Translations under genes and position numbers: made by a program
Shown: positions 25,146-33,022 of the stretch, in pieces
Layout of the letters: each line of letters opens with the position of its first letter
Position numbering within the stretch: position 1 is the first letter of the stretch
Origin: Brevibacillus_H sp041920465
GTDB lineage: Bacteria; Bacillota; Bacilli; Brevibacillales; Brevibacillaceae
DNA: 64,000 nucleotides
Assembly (NCBI GenBank): GCA_041920465.1
Contig: JBHGXW010000067.1
Location: 1 to 64,000 of the forward strand
Direction: 5' to 3'
The notes under the pieces: generated by a model
The model's database searches: none
Told to the model about the DNA's origin: nothing
Seen by the model: the letters and a program-made list of their open reading frames with translations, nothing else

Positions 25146-26828
25146 TTGCATTATTTTAAAAAATCGTTTGGCAGACAAATCTCAATTGCCCTGCTACTTC
25201 CGCTGCTGATCTTTACCTCTGCATTTATCGCTGTTTTGTATCAAACTTCGATGAATCTGGTAAATCAACACATCATGACCCAATTTGAATATCGACTCCA
25301 AGACAATATCGAAAAATTGGGGACTCTTGTTTCTCCCGATCTGGTTGAAGCCGCTATTGAAGATCGTTCGAAATATGATGAGCTGTATAAGCTGTTAACC
25401 GAATTTACCAAAGACCATAACGGTCTGCAAAACGCTTATGTAATTGCCAAAGTGAATGGTAAAGACGTAATTTTGGCCCTCAGCAATGAAGATCAGTACA
25501 TGGCGGAATTACCTTTCACACCTGAACAAAATCAGGCATTGGAAACAAATAAGAGTGTGATTAGCGATGTCTACAAAGATGAATGGGGCGTTCATAAATC
25601 TATCTTTACTCCTGTTACGAAAAATTCAGTAATTGGTATCGACATGGATGCTGCCTTTATTGAAGGCTTGAAATCTCAAATTCTTACGCTTAGTATCATC
25701 TTTATTGCTGCAGCCGTCGTGATTGGCAGTGTGTTGGCTTTTGCAATACGAAAAATGTTAACGAAACCGATCATCACCCTGGTCGAGGGAACCAAACTTC
25801 TGGCTCAAGGGGACCTTACCACTCCGATTGCAACAAATCGGGTAGACGAATTAGGTACACTCAGCAACAGCTTTGAAGAGATGAGAAAACAGTTGCTTCA
25901 ACTGATTTCCATGATTCGCAATAACTCTTTGGCTATTGATAGCGCCAGCCAGCACTTGCTTCTTGCTTCGGAAAAATTAACCGAAAGCTCTAAATCAACT
26001 TCGCTAGCCATATCCGAAGAGGCAAAGGCAGCCGAAGATCGCTCTAATCATATCCAAGAAGTATTTAATATGGTTCAACAGGTTTCAGATGCAATTGCTA
26101 TCGTAGATGAAAAAGTAGCAAAAATGAATCAGTTGTCAAATTCAACCCAACTTCTCGCGAAAAAAGGGAATGAACAAGTTAAAATTATCTCCTCTCAAAT
26201 TAGTGAGATACAGAAGTATGGAGATATGAACTACACGCAGCTTCGCGATTTGGGTCAACGTACAAAAGAAATATCCGATATCATTAACATCATTCGAGAC
26301 ATTGCGGCTCATATTAACCTCTTGGCTCTTAACGCTTCTATTGAAGCAGCCCGCGCAGGTGAACACGGTAAAGGATTTGCCGTCGTTGCACAAGAAGTCC
26401 AAAAACTGGCAAAGCAAACCAACGATTCAGTGGGACACATTATCGACACCATTCAAGAAATTCTCGTGGAAACTGAAAAAGCATCTCTCACTACCGAACA
26501 AAGCTTCCAGGAAATTCAAAAAGGTGTTTCACTCATCATTGAGAACGGACATATGTTTGAACAGATTCTCCAGTCTGTTAATGAGTTGGCACAAGGGGTA
26601 AACAGTATTGCTGAAAATACCGATCAAATAGCCAGTTCTTCGACCACTACCCTGATGTCTATTGAACAGATTTCAGCCATATCGGAAGAAAGTGTTGCTT
26701 CCTCGGAGGAAATCGCAGCGTCAACAGAAGAGCAGGCCAACTCTGCTGAAGAGCTGCAAAAGCTTAGCCATGATCTGAAACAAATGTCTCAAGATTTGTA
26801 TCAACTGGTTCAAACTTTTAAAATATGA
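25146..26828 (+). CDS. Methyl-accepting chemotaxis protein
   Basis: A transmembrane chemoreceptor of about 560 aa. TM1 (about 12-34), an extracellular ligand-binding region of about 140 aa without a clear name, TM2 (about 178-200), HAMP (about 200-253) and a long cytoplasmic signalling domain. The highly conserved hairpin tip INLLALNASIEAARAGEHGKGFAVVA is intact, and glutamate/glutamine pairs for methylation flank it. AGGGG (25132-25136) lies 9 nt from a TTG at 25146; the ATG at 25137 is too close. It probably shares the transcript, and hence the c-di-GMP riboswitch, with the ATP-grasp gene. Confidence 0.9.
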   Translation: MHYFKKSFGRQISIALLLPLLIFTSAFIAVLYQTSMNLVNQHIMTQFEYRLQDNIEKLGTLVSPDLVEAAIEDRSKYDELYKLLTEFTKDHNGLQNAYVIAKVNGKDVILALSNEDQYMAELPFTPEQNQALETNKSVISDVYKDEWGVHKSIFTPVTKNSVIGIDMDAAFIEGLKSQILTLSIIFIAAAVVIGSVLAFAIRKMLTKPIITLVEGTKLLAQGDLTTPIATNRVDELGTLSNSFEEMRKQLLQLISMIRNNSLAIDSASQHLLLASEKLTESSKSTSLAISEEAKAAEDRSNHIQEVFNMVQQVSDAIAIVDEKVAKMNQLSNSTQLLAKKGNEQVKIISSQISEIQKYGDMNYTQLRDLGQRTKEISDIINIIRDIAAHINLLALNASIEAARAGEHGKGFAVVAQEVQKLAKQTNDSVGHIIDTIQEILVETEKASLTTEQSFQEIQKGVSLIIENGHMFEQILQSVNELAQGVNSIAENTDQIASSSTTTLMSIEQISAISEESVASSEEIAASTEEQANSAEELQKLSHDLKQMSQDLYQLVQTFKI

Positions 26829-26832
26829 AGAA

Positions 26833-26861
26833 AAGCGCCTCCGACTTGTATGGGGGCGCTT
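26833..26861. terminator. Shared terminator between convergent chemoreceptor and peptidase genes
   Basis: AAGCGCCTCC (26833-26842) pairs with GGGGGCGCTT (26852-26861). The hairpin lies in the 39-bp gap between convergent genes, with T-rich sequence on both sides. Confidence 0.75.
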
Positions 26862-26867
26862 CATCAT

Positions 26868-28784
26868 TTATTTTTCATCTATCAATTTTTCCAACTCATT
26901 CAGGGTTTCCTCAAAAACTTTCATCGCCTGCTCAATCGGTTGGGAGGTCGACATATCAACTCCAGCCGCTTTTAGCACTTCGATTGGAGGCGCCGAGTTG
27001 CCTGCTGAAAGGAATTTATCCTTAATCCGATCAACAGCAGGTTTCCCTTCATCGAGAATTTGTTTGGCTAACGCAACGGATGCGGCAAAGCTTGTAGCAT
27101 ACTGGTAAACGTAGAAGTTGTAATAGAAATGCGGCACCCGTGCCCATTCCAAGGCTATCTCTTCGTCAGAGACTATTGCATTGCCGTAGTACTTCTTGTT
27201 GATATCCAAATAAATCTTCTTCAGTGTTTCCGCATTAAGAGATTCTCCAGTCTGCTCTTTCTCATGAATCACTTTCTCAAATTCAGCAAATTGGGTTTGA
27301 CGGAACAAAGTGGTACGGAAATTCTCCAAATATTGATTTAGCAAATACATCTTCTCTTGCTTGGTTTTCGCTTGCGCATACATGCTCTTAAACAACAACG
27401 TCTCATTCATCGTGGAAGCAACTTCCGCAGTAAAAATCGGGTAGTTGGAATAGATGAACGGTTGTTTCTTATTGGTGTAATACGATTGCATCGCATGGCC
27501 CAACTCATGAGCGATCGTCGATACGTCGCCTAGTGTGCCCTGATAGTTTAATAAGACGTATGGATGAGTATCATAGGCCCCCCACTGATAAGCCCCGGTA
27601 CGCTTATCATCTGTTGAATAGACGTCTACCCATCCATTTTTGAAAGCCTCCCGCAACACGTTTGTGTATTCCTCTCCCAATGGCTTAAGTCCGTCCAGCA
27701 CCATTTTTTGCGCTTCCTCGTATGGGATGTATCGTTCATCGGCCCCAACAATGGAAGTATACATGTCGTACATGTGTAACTCCTTGACGCCTAGCATTTT
27801 CTTCTTCAGTTTCACATAGCGATGAAGAAGCGGCAGGTTGGCATTTACCGTCTGAATTAATTGTTCGTACACTTTTGTCGGCACGTTATTAGGAGTGAGG
27901 CTTGCTTCCAAAGCATTTGAATATTTACGGGCTTTCGCGTAAAAGTTGTCAGACTTTACCTTCCCAGCCAGCGTTTGCGCAAAAGAATCCTGATAGTCGG
28001 CAATCGTTTGGTAGTAAGCTTTGAAAGCTGCTTTCCTTACGTTTTGGTCTTTGCTATCCATTAACGAGATAAAATTCGCGCGAGTAAGCTGAACCTCCTC
28101 GCCTTTCTCATTTTTGATCTTGGGGAATTTCACGTCCTTGGAAATCATTCGGTAAATATCTTCCGGAGTACTGCCCAAAGGGCTTGACTGGGCTAACAAC
28201 TCTTCCATCTCTTTGGAGAGGGTATGTTTTTTGGTACGCAGCATATCTTCAATAAACATTTTATACGGGGCAAGAGCATTCATTTTTAAATATTTATCCC
28301 AAGTATCGTCAGGGATCGCAGTTAGATCAGGTACAAACCATGCCGTTTTTTCTCTTACGGATACACTCATCTTATCTGCACGGTCAGATAATGATTGTAA
28401 TTTTGAATTGGCTGTATTGACGTCCATTGCCATTTTTGCGTACACATACGCTTTATCATGAAGCCGCATCAAGTCCGAGTATTGTTGAAGCGCTTTCAAA
28501 AGTGTTGATGCCGAAGAACCTATTTTTCCTTGATAAGCGGCAAATGAGTCAGCCATTGCCTCTACTTTCTTCACATCTTCCTGCCATGCAGCAAGTGACG
28601 GATAAATATGTTCAAGCTTCCATTTGTATTTCTCAGGAATTTCTGCACGAGATTTATAAACCGGAACTTGCTCGCTCGTAACAGAAGCAAACACTTTTGA
28701 CTGATAAGGAACAAATGGAATAGAAATAGCGGATAAAGAAAAAACCGCCACAGCAGTTAATGAAATAAGGAACGCCTTCTTCAA
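26868..28784 (-). CDS. Exported M3-family oligoendopeptidase (PepF-like)
   Basis: A 638-aa zinc metallopeptidase. The zinc motif HELGH is at residues 426-430, and the glutamate ligand follows in FTAEVASTMNE about 25 residues later. The fold spans nearly the whole protein as in PepF/M3B enzymes. Unusually for the family, the N-terminus is a signal peptide: MKKAFLISLTAVAVFSLSA, then a likely cleavage near residue 33 (VFASVT). This predicts secretion and degradation of extracellular oligopeptides. It is convergent to the chemoreceptor gene and has no operon partner. Confidence 0.9.
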   Translation of the reverse strand: MKKAFLISLTAVAVFSLSAISIPFVPYQSKVFASVTSEQVPVYKSRAEIPEKYKWKLEHIYPSLAAWQEDVKKVEAMADSFAAYQGKIGSSASTLLKALQQYSDLMRLHDKAYVYAKMAMDVNTANSKLQSLSDRADKMSVSVREKTAWFVPDLTAIPDDTWDKYLKMNALAPYKMFIEDMLRTKKHTLSKEMEELLAQSSPLGSTPEDIYRMISKDVKFPKIKNEKGEEVQLTRANFISLMDSKDQNVRKAAFKAYYQTIADYQDSFAQTLAGKVKSDNFYAKARKYSNALEASLTPNNVPTKVYEQLIQTVNANLPLLHRYVKLKKKMLGVKELHMYDMYTSIVGADERYIPYEEAQKMVLDGLKPLGEEYTNVLREAFKNGWVDVYSTDDKRTGAYQWGAYDTHPYVLLNYQGTLGDVSTIAHELGHAMQSYYTNKKQPFIYSNYPIFTAEVASTMNETLLFKSMYAQAKTKQEKMYLLNQYLENFRTTLFRQTQFAEFEKVIHEKEQTGESLNAETLKKIYLDINKKYYGNAIVSDEEIALEWARVPHFYYNFYVYQYATSFAASVALAKQILDEGKPAVDRIKDKFLSAGNSAPPIEVLKAAGVDMSTSQPIEQAMKVFEETLNELEKLIDEK

Positions 28785-29148
28785 CTGTTTTCCCCCTTGA
28801 TGTATTTTTTGTTAAATTTTGCTTTCCTAACAATTATTATTCGTTAATGCCATTTTTCCTCCCTTACGAAAATAAAATTTAGAATATTCCATTTATACAG
28901 AAATTTTAATTGCCATTTTTCTTTGTGGATAACTCTGTGGAAAACATTTTTGAACATTTGCTTATTATTCACATCCGGGCTTGTTTTATCAAGGTTTTTA
29001 TCGTATTTACTTTATCCACATCTAAATATTTTGGTTTCGGAAAACAGTACCTAAAAAATATTTTCCGCCATCATTAGACAGGAGCCCAGACTTCTAGCCC
29101 ACCTACTTCATAGCATAGGTATAGACTCTGGATTTGGAGGTGTTCGCA
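28785..29148. other. Intergenic region with DnaA boxes and a late sporulation promoter
   Basis: This 364-bp gap lies between the divergent M3 peptidase and YjcZ-type genes. It holds two perfect DnaA boxes, TGTGGATAA at 28924-28932 and TTATCCACA at 29012-29020, plus a one-mismatch box at 28936-28944. A sigma-K-like promoter is at 29090-29117. No further coding sequence is seen. Confidence 0.65.
29090..29117 (+). promoter_or_regulatory. Sigma-K-like promoter of the YjcZ-type gene
   Basis: AC at 29090-29091, a 17-bp spacer and CATAGCATA at 29109-29117 match the sigma-K pattern AC-N16/17-CATANNNTA. It lies about 30 nt upstream of the start codon. The gene's sporulation family makes this likely. 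Confidence 0.45.
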
Positions 29149-29238
29149 TTGGGTATTTTAAATGGCAATTTCGATGGTTTCGCGCTGGTGCTTGTTCTTT
29201 TCATCCTTCTTGTCATCGTAGGTGCATCTGACGACTAA
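29149..29238 (+). CDS. YjcZ-family sporulation peptide
   Basis: A 29-aa peptide with a TTG start preceded by GGAGG (29136-29140) at 8 nt. After a short polar N-terminus (GILNGNFDGFA) it is one hydrophobic helix, VLVLFILLVIVG, ending in ASDD. This layout is that of the YjcZ/Spo-type tiny membrane peptides, common in spore-forming Bacillales and made late in sporulation. It was missed by length cut-offs. The function of the family is not known. Confidence 0.8.
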   Translation: MGILNGNFDGFALVLVLFILLVIVGASDD

Positions 29239-29313
29239 TCTAATTGTTCATAACGCGTTAAGAAAAGACTTCGTCCTTCTTCGCTCTATTTAAGCTCGCT
29301 TGTAGCGTCTACC

Positions 29314-29342
29314 GTCCGCTCCGCTCACTTCAGAAGGGAGTC
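29314..29342. repeat. 29-nt dispersed repeat, copy A
   Basis: It matches 38379-38407 at 24 of 29 positions, including the shared end GAAGGGAGTC. Both copies are in intergenic DNA. Confidence 0.55.
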
Positions 29343-29475
29343 GACAAGAAAACCACTTGGCCTCTCAAAGGTGTAAAGAATGCCGACTCTTTTCCTTCTT
29401 TCGCTCCCTGCGCTTTGTTTCGCTTAAAAGGAGCTGTGAATGGACGAAGTTTTTCTTCTGCTGAACAAAAGGAAA

Positions 29476-29517
29476 GAAAGTTTAACCACTTTAACAATTT
29501 AAATCGGTTAAACTTTC
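29476..29517. repeat. 42-bp dyad element, copy 2
   Basis: The left arm (29476-29492) is identical to that of copy 1 at 9752-9768. It pairs with the right arm (29501-29517) over at least the outer 12 bp, with the same 8-bp spacer length. The three bases before the left arm are also shared with copy 1. Confidence 0.75.
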
Positions 29518-29580
29518 CGATATGATTAAGAAAAACGTTGTTCTTTCGTGCCTCCGTTACAGCTTGCGCATATATAACAA

Positions 29581-29615
29581 AAAAGGATGCAGCCGACAGT
29601 GAGCTGCATCCTTTT
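29581..29615 (-). terminator. Terminator after the Ig-repeat gene
   Basis: AAAAGGATGCAGC (29581-29593) pairs perfectly with its complement (29603-29615), a 13-bp stem a few bases past the stop, with a T run on the minus strand. Confidence 0.9.
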
Positions 29616-29619
29616 TTCT

Positions 29620-30762
29620 CTAATTCCCCTTTGTTGAAAAAGAAGCGGTAAAGTTCCCGTTTGTGTTTCCTGCAATGTCTTTCATCATACCAGCCGGCAA
29701 TTGAACCATATAAGTAGTGTAAGGGGCCATTTTTTCTTTTAAACGTAGCGTTATGGTGCGTTTGGTCTTGTTCCATGTAGCGTAATACTTTACTTCCTGC
29801 CCCTTTTGATCCTGAAACAATACCAGATTGGCAACCGATTTATTCGTTAAGCTCTCCCCGTTGGCTAAAACAACTTCTTCAGCGAATTGTAGTACAACCG
29901 GGGCAGTTAGGCTTACATCCTTGGCTCCATGCGAAGGTGTTGAGGTGATCGTTGGCGGGATCAAATCAACCGGGACCTTCGTGGAGAATTGGCTATTTAT
30001 CTCCGGATTTTTGGCCCCTTGACTATCTACCAGCTTGTTCGCCAGAAGTGTAATCGTATACGTACTGCCGGGTGCCAGATTACCCTCGGGATCAATTGTA
30101 ACAGTTTGCGTATCCCCATTCCAATAACCTGTAAAGGGAACCCGCTTTTGTTTATTATCATTCAGCTTAAGAAACGTAGATATGGCAATATCATTAATTT
30201 CTTTCTTGTTTGCAAGCAGCATATGTTTGTTAAAGGTCAAGGTTATCGTTGTCTCAATCGGCACTTCTGTTGCGTTTGGCTGTGGAGAAAATACAACAGA
30301 CAACGGCGGTTCTTGAGCCTCTGTTGTAAATTCTGACAAAACGGCTTCATTCACTATTCCTGCCTTATTTTTCACTTTTCCTCTGGCAATCGCCAAGACG
30401 TACCTGGTATCAAAATGCAAGGGTTGTTTTGGCTCCACAGTAATCCGTTTGTACGTTGGGCTCCACTTCACCTGTACTTCAACGTCGGACTGATCTTTCG
30501 CCGTTTTGATTGTAAAAATGGTAGCCGCATTTTTTGAAGTTAGCGCCTCTCCGTTTGCCAGCTTAACCGGTTCAGCGAATTGAATAACAAATGAGCTGTT
30601 AATTTTAACACCAGTTTGTCCGTGTTGGGGTGAAATCGTTATGGCAGGTGCCGATTCCTTCGCTAAAGCGTATCTTGATTCATTCCATAACCCGAAAAAC
30701 TGCAGCACCAGCATGAAGCCAATCATGAAGCATCGGTTTAAATTCTTCATCTTCATCTTCAC
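29620..30762 (-). CDS. Secreted protein with three bacterial Ig-like (SbsA/Big_5-type) domains
   Basis: A roughly 380-aa exported protein. A signal peptide (about 1-35: basic MKMKNLNRC, then FMIGFMLVLQFFG) is followed by three repeats of about 110 aa. Each begins with a phrase like PQHGQTGVKINSSFVIQFAEPV (also PQPNATEVPIETTITLTF and PSHGAKDVSLTAPVVLQFAE) and ends with FTT/FST. These are Ig-like beta-sandwich modules found in S-layer and surface proteins. No enzyme or anchoring motif is seen. The GTG at 30762 has AGGAGG 7-8 nt upstream; the ATG at 30768 is too close. Confidence 0.85.
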   Translation of the reverse strand: MKMKMKNLNRCFMIGFMLVLQFFGLWNESRYALAKESAPAITISPQHGQTGVKINSSFVIQFAEPVKLANGEALTSKNAATIFTIKTAKDQSDVEVQVKWSPTYKRITVEPKQPLHFDTRYVLAIARGKVKNKAGIVNEAVLSEFTTEAQEPPLSVVFSPQPNATEVPIETTITLTFNKHMLLANKKEINDIAISTFLKLNDNKQKRVPFTGYWNGDTQTVTIDPEGNLAPGSTYTITLLANKLVDSQGAKNPEINSQFSTKVPVDLIPPTITSTPSHGAKDVSLTAPVVLQFAEEVVLANGESLTNKSVANLVLFQDQKGQEVKYYATWNKTKRTITLRLKEKMAPYTTYMVQLPAGMMKDIAGNTNGNFTASFSTKGN

Positions 30763-30836
30763 CTTCATTCCTCCTTTTCTACGGTCAGTATAGAAAAAGA
30801 AAAATGTGGTTCACAAATTTTTTTCGAATACAGTGC

Positions 30837-31052
30837 TTATTCTGCTGTGTGTTCTGTTGAGGCAGCTGGAAGAATTACTTTTTTCATTTTTTTCTCGAAT
30901 TCCAGGCGCGGGATCATCACACTGTGCTGGCAACCGGTGCACTTAATTCGGATGTCCATCCCCATCCGAATCACTTTCCACGCATTGGTTCCACACGGAT
31001 GGGCTTTTTTCATTTCAACAATATCGCCCAGGCTAAATTGTTTCCTCTCCAT
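30837..31052 (-). CDS. DUF951 family small protein (YyzM-like)
   Basis: A 71-aa protein. FSLGDIVEMKKAHPCGTNAWKVIRMGMDIRIKC is the DUF951 pattern, with HPCGxNxW and CTGCQH giving cysteines and histidines that could bind zinc. The fold is likely a small SH3-like barrel. It stands directly downstream of the mscS-like gene (18-bp gap), as commonly seen near the origin in Firmicutes. Function unknown. Confidence 0.85.
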   Translation of the reverse strand: MERKQFSLGDIVEMKKAHPCGTNAWKVIRMGMDIRIKCTGCQHSVMIPRLEFEKKMKKVILPAASTEHTAE

Positions 31053-31070
31053 AACACATCTCCCGCTTTA

Positions 31071-31943
31071 TTATGATTTCACTGTTGGCATTGTTACCAT
31101 TTTCGGATACGGAATTTCAATGCCTTTCGCATCAAACTCTACTTTAATCATCTCACGCAGTTTTCGTGATACAGCATGGTGTTTATTAGGCCTACACTCC
31201 GCTATAACCCGAATGATGACTTCGTGCGGCCCGAAAGCCTGCACACCAAGGACTTCCGGTTCTTTTACTACATCCTCTGTTTCGGCAGCCATTTTTTTGG
31301 CTACATCCGCGATTGTCTCTTGCACCCTCGTCAGATCCTCTTCATATGCTACCGAAACATCAACAACCGCAACCGTATTCTGCACAGAAAAATTGGTAAC
31401 TTCTTTTATCGAACCGTTAGGAATAATGTGTAGCTCTCCTGTCCAACTCCTGATCTTGGTGATTCGAAGCCCAATCTCCTGTACAGTTCCTGTGAATTGA
31501 TTAATGGTCACTGTATCTCCGACCGCAAATTGATCCTCGAAAATAATGAAAAAACCCGTAATAACATCTCGAACCAAACTTTGTGCGCCGAATCCTACCG
31601 CTAATCCAAGTACTCCGGCGCTTACCAGAACCGGCTGCAAATCAAATCCTAATTGCTTTAAAACAAGCAAAATGGCCAGAAAGTATATCGTGTACCGCGT
31701 GACATTGTTTACGAGGACACGCAATGTATCCACGCGCCTTTGTTCAAATTGGATTTTTCCTCCTTCGCGATTTTGGAAAATCCGATTGACTGCTGCATCG
31801 ATGATAGATACAGTAACCCGGGCCGCAACAATAATAACGAGAATTTTTACGATAGTTGCCCCTATATTTATCCAAAGTGTTGGATCAGTTAAGTAGGAAT
31901 ATACACGCGAGAACAAGCTGGTAATCCAATTTACTTCCGACAT
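31071..31943 (-). CDS. Small-conductance mechanosensitive channel (MscS/YkuT type)
   Basis: A 290-aa membrane channel with three helices: TM1 near 25-47, TM2 near 80-100, and the pore helix TM3 near 108-130 with the glycine/alanine-rich pattern GVLGLAVGFGAQSLVRD. The beta domain follows (FAVGDTVTI, then GTVQEIGLRITKIR), and the C-terminal domain completes the cytoplasmic cage. It opens on membrane tension to release solutes. The second of two ATGs is chosen because GGAGG lies 7 nt before it. Confidence 0.9.
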   Translation of the reverse strand: MSEVNWITSLFSRVYSYLTDPTLWINIGATIVKILVIIVAARVTVSIIDAAVNRIFQNREGGKIQFEQRRVDTLRVLVNNVTRYTIYFLAILLVLKQLGFDLQPVLVSAGVLGLAVGFGAQSLVRDVITGFFIIFEDQFAVGDTVTINQFTGTVQEIGLRITKIRSWTGELHIIPNGSIKEVTNFSVQNTVAVVDVSVAYEEDLTRVQETIADVAKKMAAETEDVVKEPEVLGVQAFGPHEVIIRVIAECRPNKHHAVSRKLREMIKVEFDAKGIEIPYPKMVTMPTVKS

Positions 31944-31961
31944 CATTTATCCTCCCTCCAC

Positions 31962-32219
31962 CTATATACTTATTTCAATGTAGGTTCCCTCTATCCAACG
32001 AAAAAACCCTCTGATCTCTACTTTTTCACTTTCTATGATTTGTTTAGCTTGGCTGTAGTCGGCTAATGGAAATTCAATGGATAACGCGCAACCTGCCGTA
32101 ATTTCTTTCGGGGTTGGTCGAGTGTCAATTGCGATATCCGCATACTCCAACAACATTTCTGCCCGAAGTGCCTGTTGTGTAGAATCAAACGCAAGAATCA
32201 CCGTTTCCAGATCTGCCAC
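31962..32219 (-). CDS. DUF3343 domain protein
   Basis: An 85-aa protein with DUF3343 character (putative Se/S-carrier-like fold): hydrophobic strand VILAFDSTQQALRAEMLL, central RPTPKEITAGCALSIEF with a single cysteine in a conserved position, and a C-terminal helix. The start is GTG with GGAGGG upstream. It is in line with mscS and DUF951. The nearby cysteine-desulfurase-like enzyme makes a role in sulfur or selenium handling possible but unproven. Confidence 0.75.
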   Translation of the reverse strand: MADLETVILAFDSTQQALRAEMLLEYADIAIDTRPTPKEITAGCALSIEFPLADYSQAKQIIESEKVEIRGFFRWIEGTYIEISI

Positions 32220-32368
32220 CTTACTCCCTCCTCTGCTCTATTGTAGCGGTTTATCTCATCCCATGCCAGTTTGCTTGTGCCAGATAATTTGCTCTAAACG
32301 GGTCAAGAGACGTATAAAACGACAATTCCAGTTATATACTGTGAATACTTACTTTTCTGGAGGTAATC

Positions 32369-32989
32369 ATGAATAATTTCGACGGTCAGTTAAATTTGTC
32401 ATACCCTCCTTTTAAGGTTGAATATCAAAATGATCATGCCGTCGAGCAACTTTCGCAGCATTTGGTTCAGCGTTTTCGCATGAAATCATTTAACCAAGAT
32501 CTTGTCGTTCTTTGCATTGGAACAGACCGCTCAACCGGAGATTCTCTTGGCCCGCTTGTCGGTAGCAAACTTCATTCGTATTATTCTCCCAATCTTCATG
32601 TTTACGGTTCACTTGAAGAGCCGGTTCACGCCGTCAATCTTGAAGAAAAAATTGAACTAATTCATCAAAAACATCATAATCCCTTTATCGTTGCAATCGA
32701 TGCCTGTTTGGGACAATTCAGTAACGTCGGCACTATTAATGTAGCAGACGGTCCGCTTAAACCAGGCGCAGGTGTCAAAAAAGAATTACCTGCAGTCGGC
32801 ACTTTTCACATCACTGGAATTGTGAATGTTGGTGGGTTCATGGAGTATTTTGTTTTGCAAAATACCCGTTTGCATGTTGTGTTTAGTATGGCAGAAGTGA
32901 TTGCGGACGCAGTTTTTAAAGCATCCAATCAATATTTCTCCTCCAAAGCGTTTCGAACTTCTTGGGGCTATATCTCCACAGAAAAATAA
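32369..32989 (+). CDS. yyaC: YyaC-type spore protease-like protein
   Basis: A 206-aa protein of the YyaC family, which is related in fold to the GPR spore protease and hydrogenase-maturation proteases. Family motifs are present: LCIGTDRSTGDSLGPLVG, IDACLG and the KPGAGVKKELPAVG loop. It is a forespore-associated protein in relatives. CTGGAGG precedes the ATG. It is on the plus strand against its neighbours, and a weak sigma-G/F-like sequence (GTATA at 32312, TATACTG near 32335) is upstream. Confidence 0.9.
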   Translation: MNNFDGQLNLSYPPFKVEYQNDHAVEQLSQHLVQRFRMKSFNQDLVVLCIGTDRSTGDSLGPLVGSKLHSYYSPNLHVYGSLEEPVHAVNLEEKIELIHQKHHNPFIVAIDACLGQFSNVGTINVADGPLKPGAGVKKELPAVGTFHITGIVNVGGFMEYFVLQNTRLHVVFSMAEVIADAVFKASNQYFSSKAFRTSWGYISTEK

Positions 32990-32992
32990 CGA

Positions 32993-33020
32993 AAAACGAG
33001 CCTGTCAAATGGCTCGTTTT
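32993..33020. terminator. Shared terminator between yyaC and the DUF554 gene
   Basis: AAAACGAGCC (32993-33002) pairs perfectly with GGCTCGTTTT (33011-33020) in the gap between convergent genes. Confidence 0.85.
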
Positions 33021-33022
33021 GT

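Larger units (their letters stand above)
29239..29580. other. Non-coding region with repeat elements
   Basis: This stretch between the YjcZ-type gene and the Ig-repeat gene holds a 29-nt dispersed repeat (29314-29342), inverted GACGAAGT-type motifs (around 29267-29275 and 29432-29442) and the second 42-bp dyad. The open frames across it look spurious. Confidence 0.5.

Noticed and set aside
29330..29776. 148-codon minus-strand frame across the repeat region and the Ig-repeat gene's end
   Set aside because: It crosses a strong terminator and two repeat elements, has no ribosome binding site and overlaps the Ig-repeat gene in another frame.
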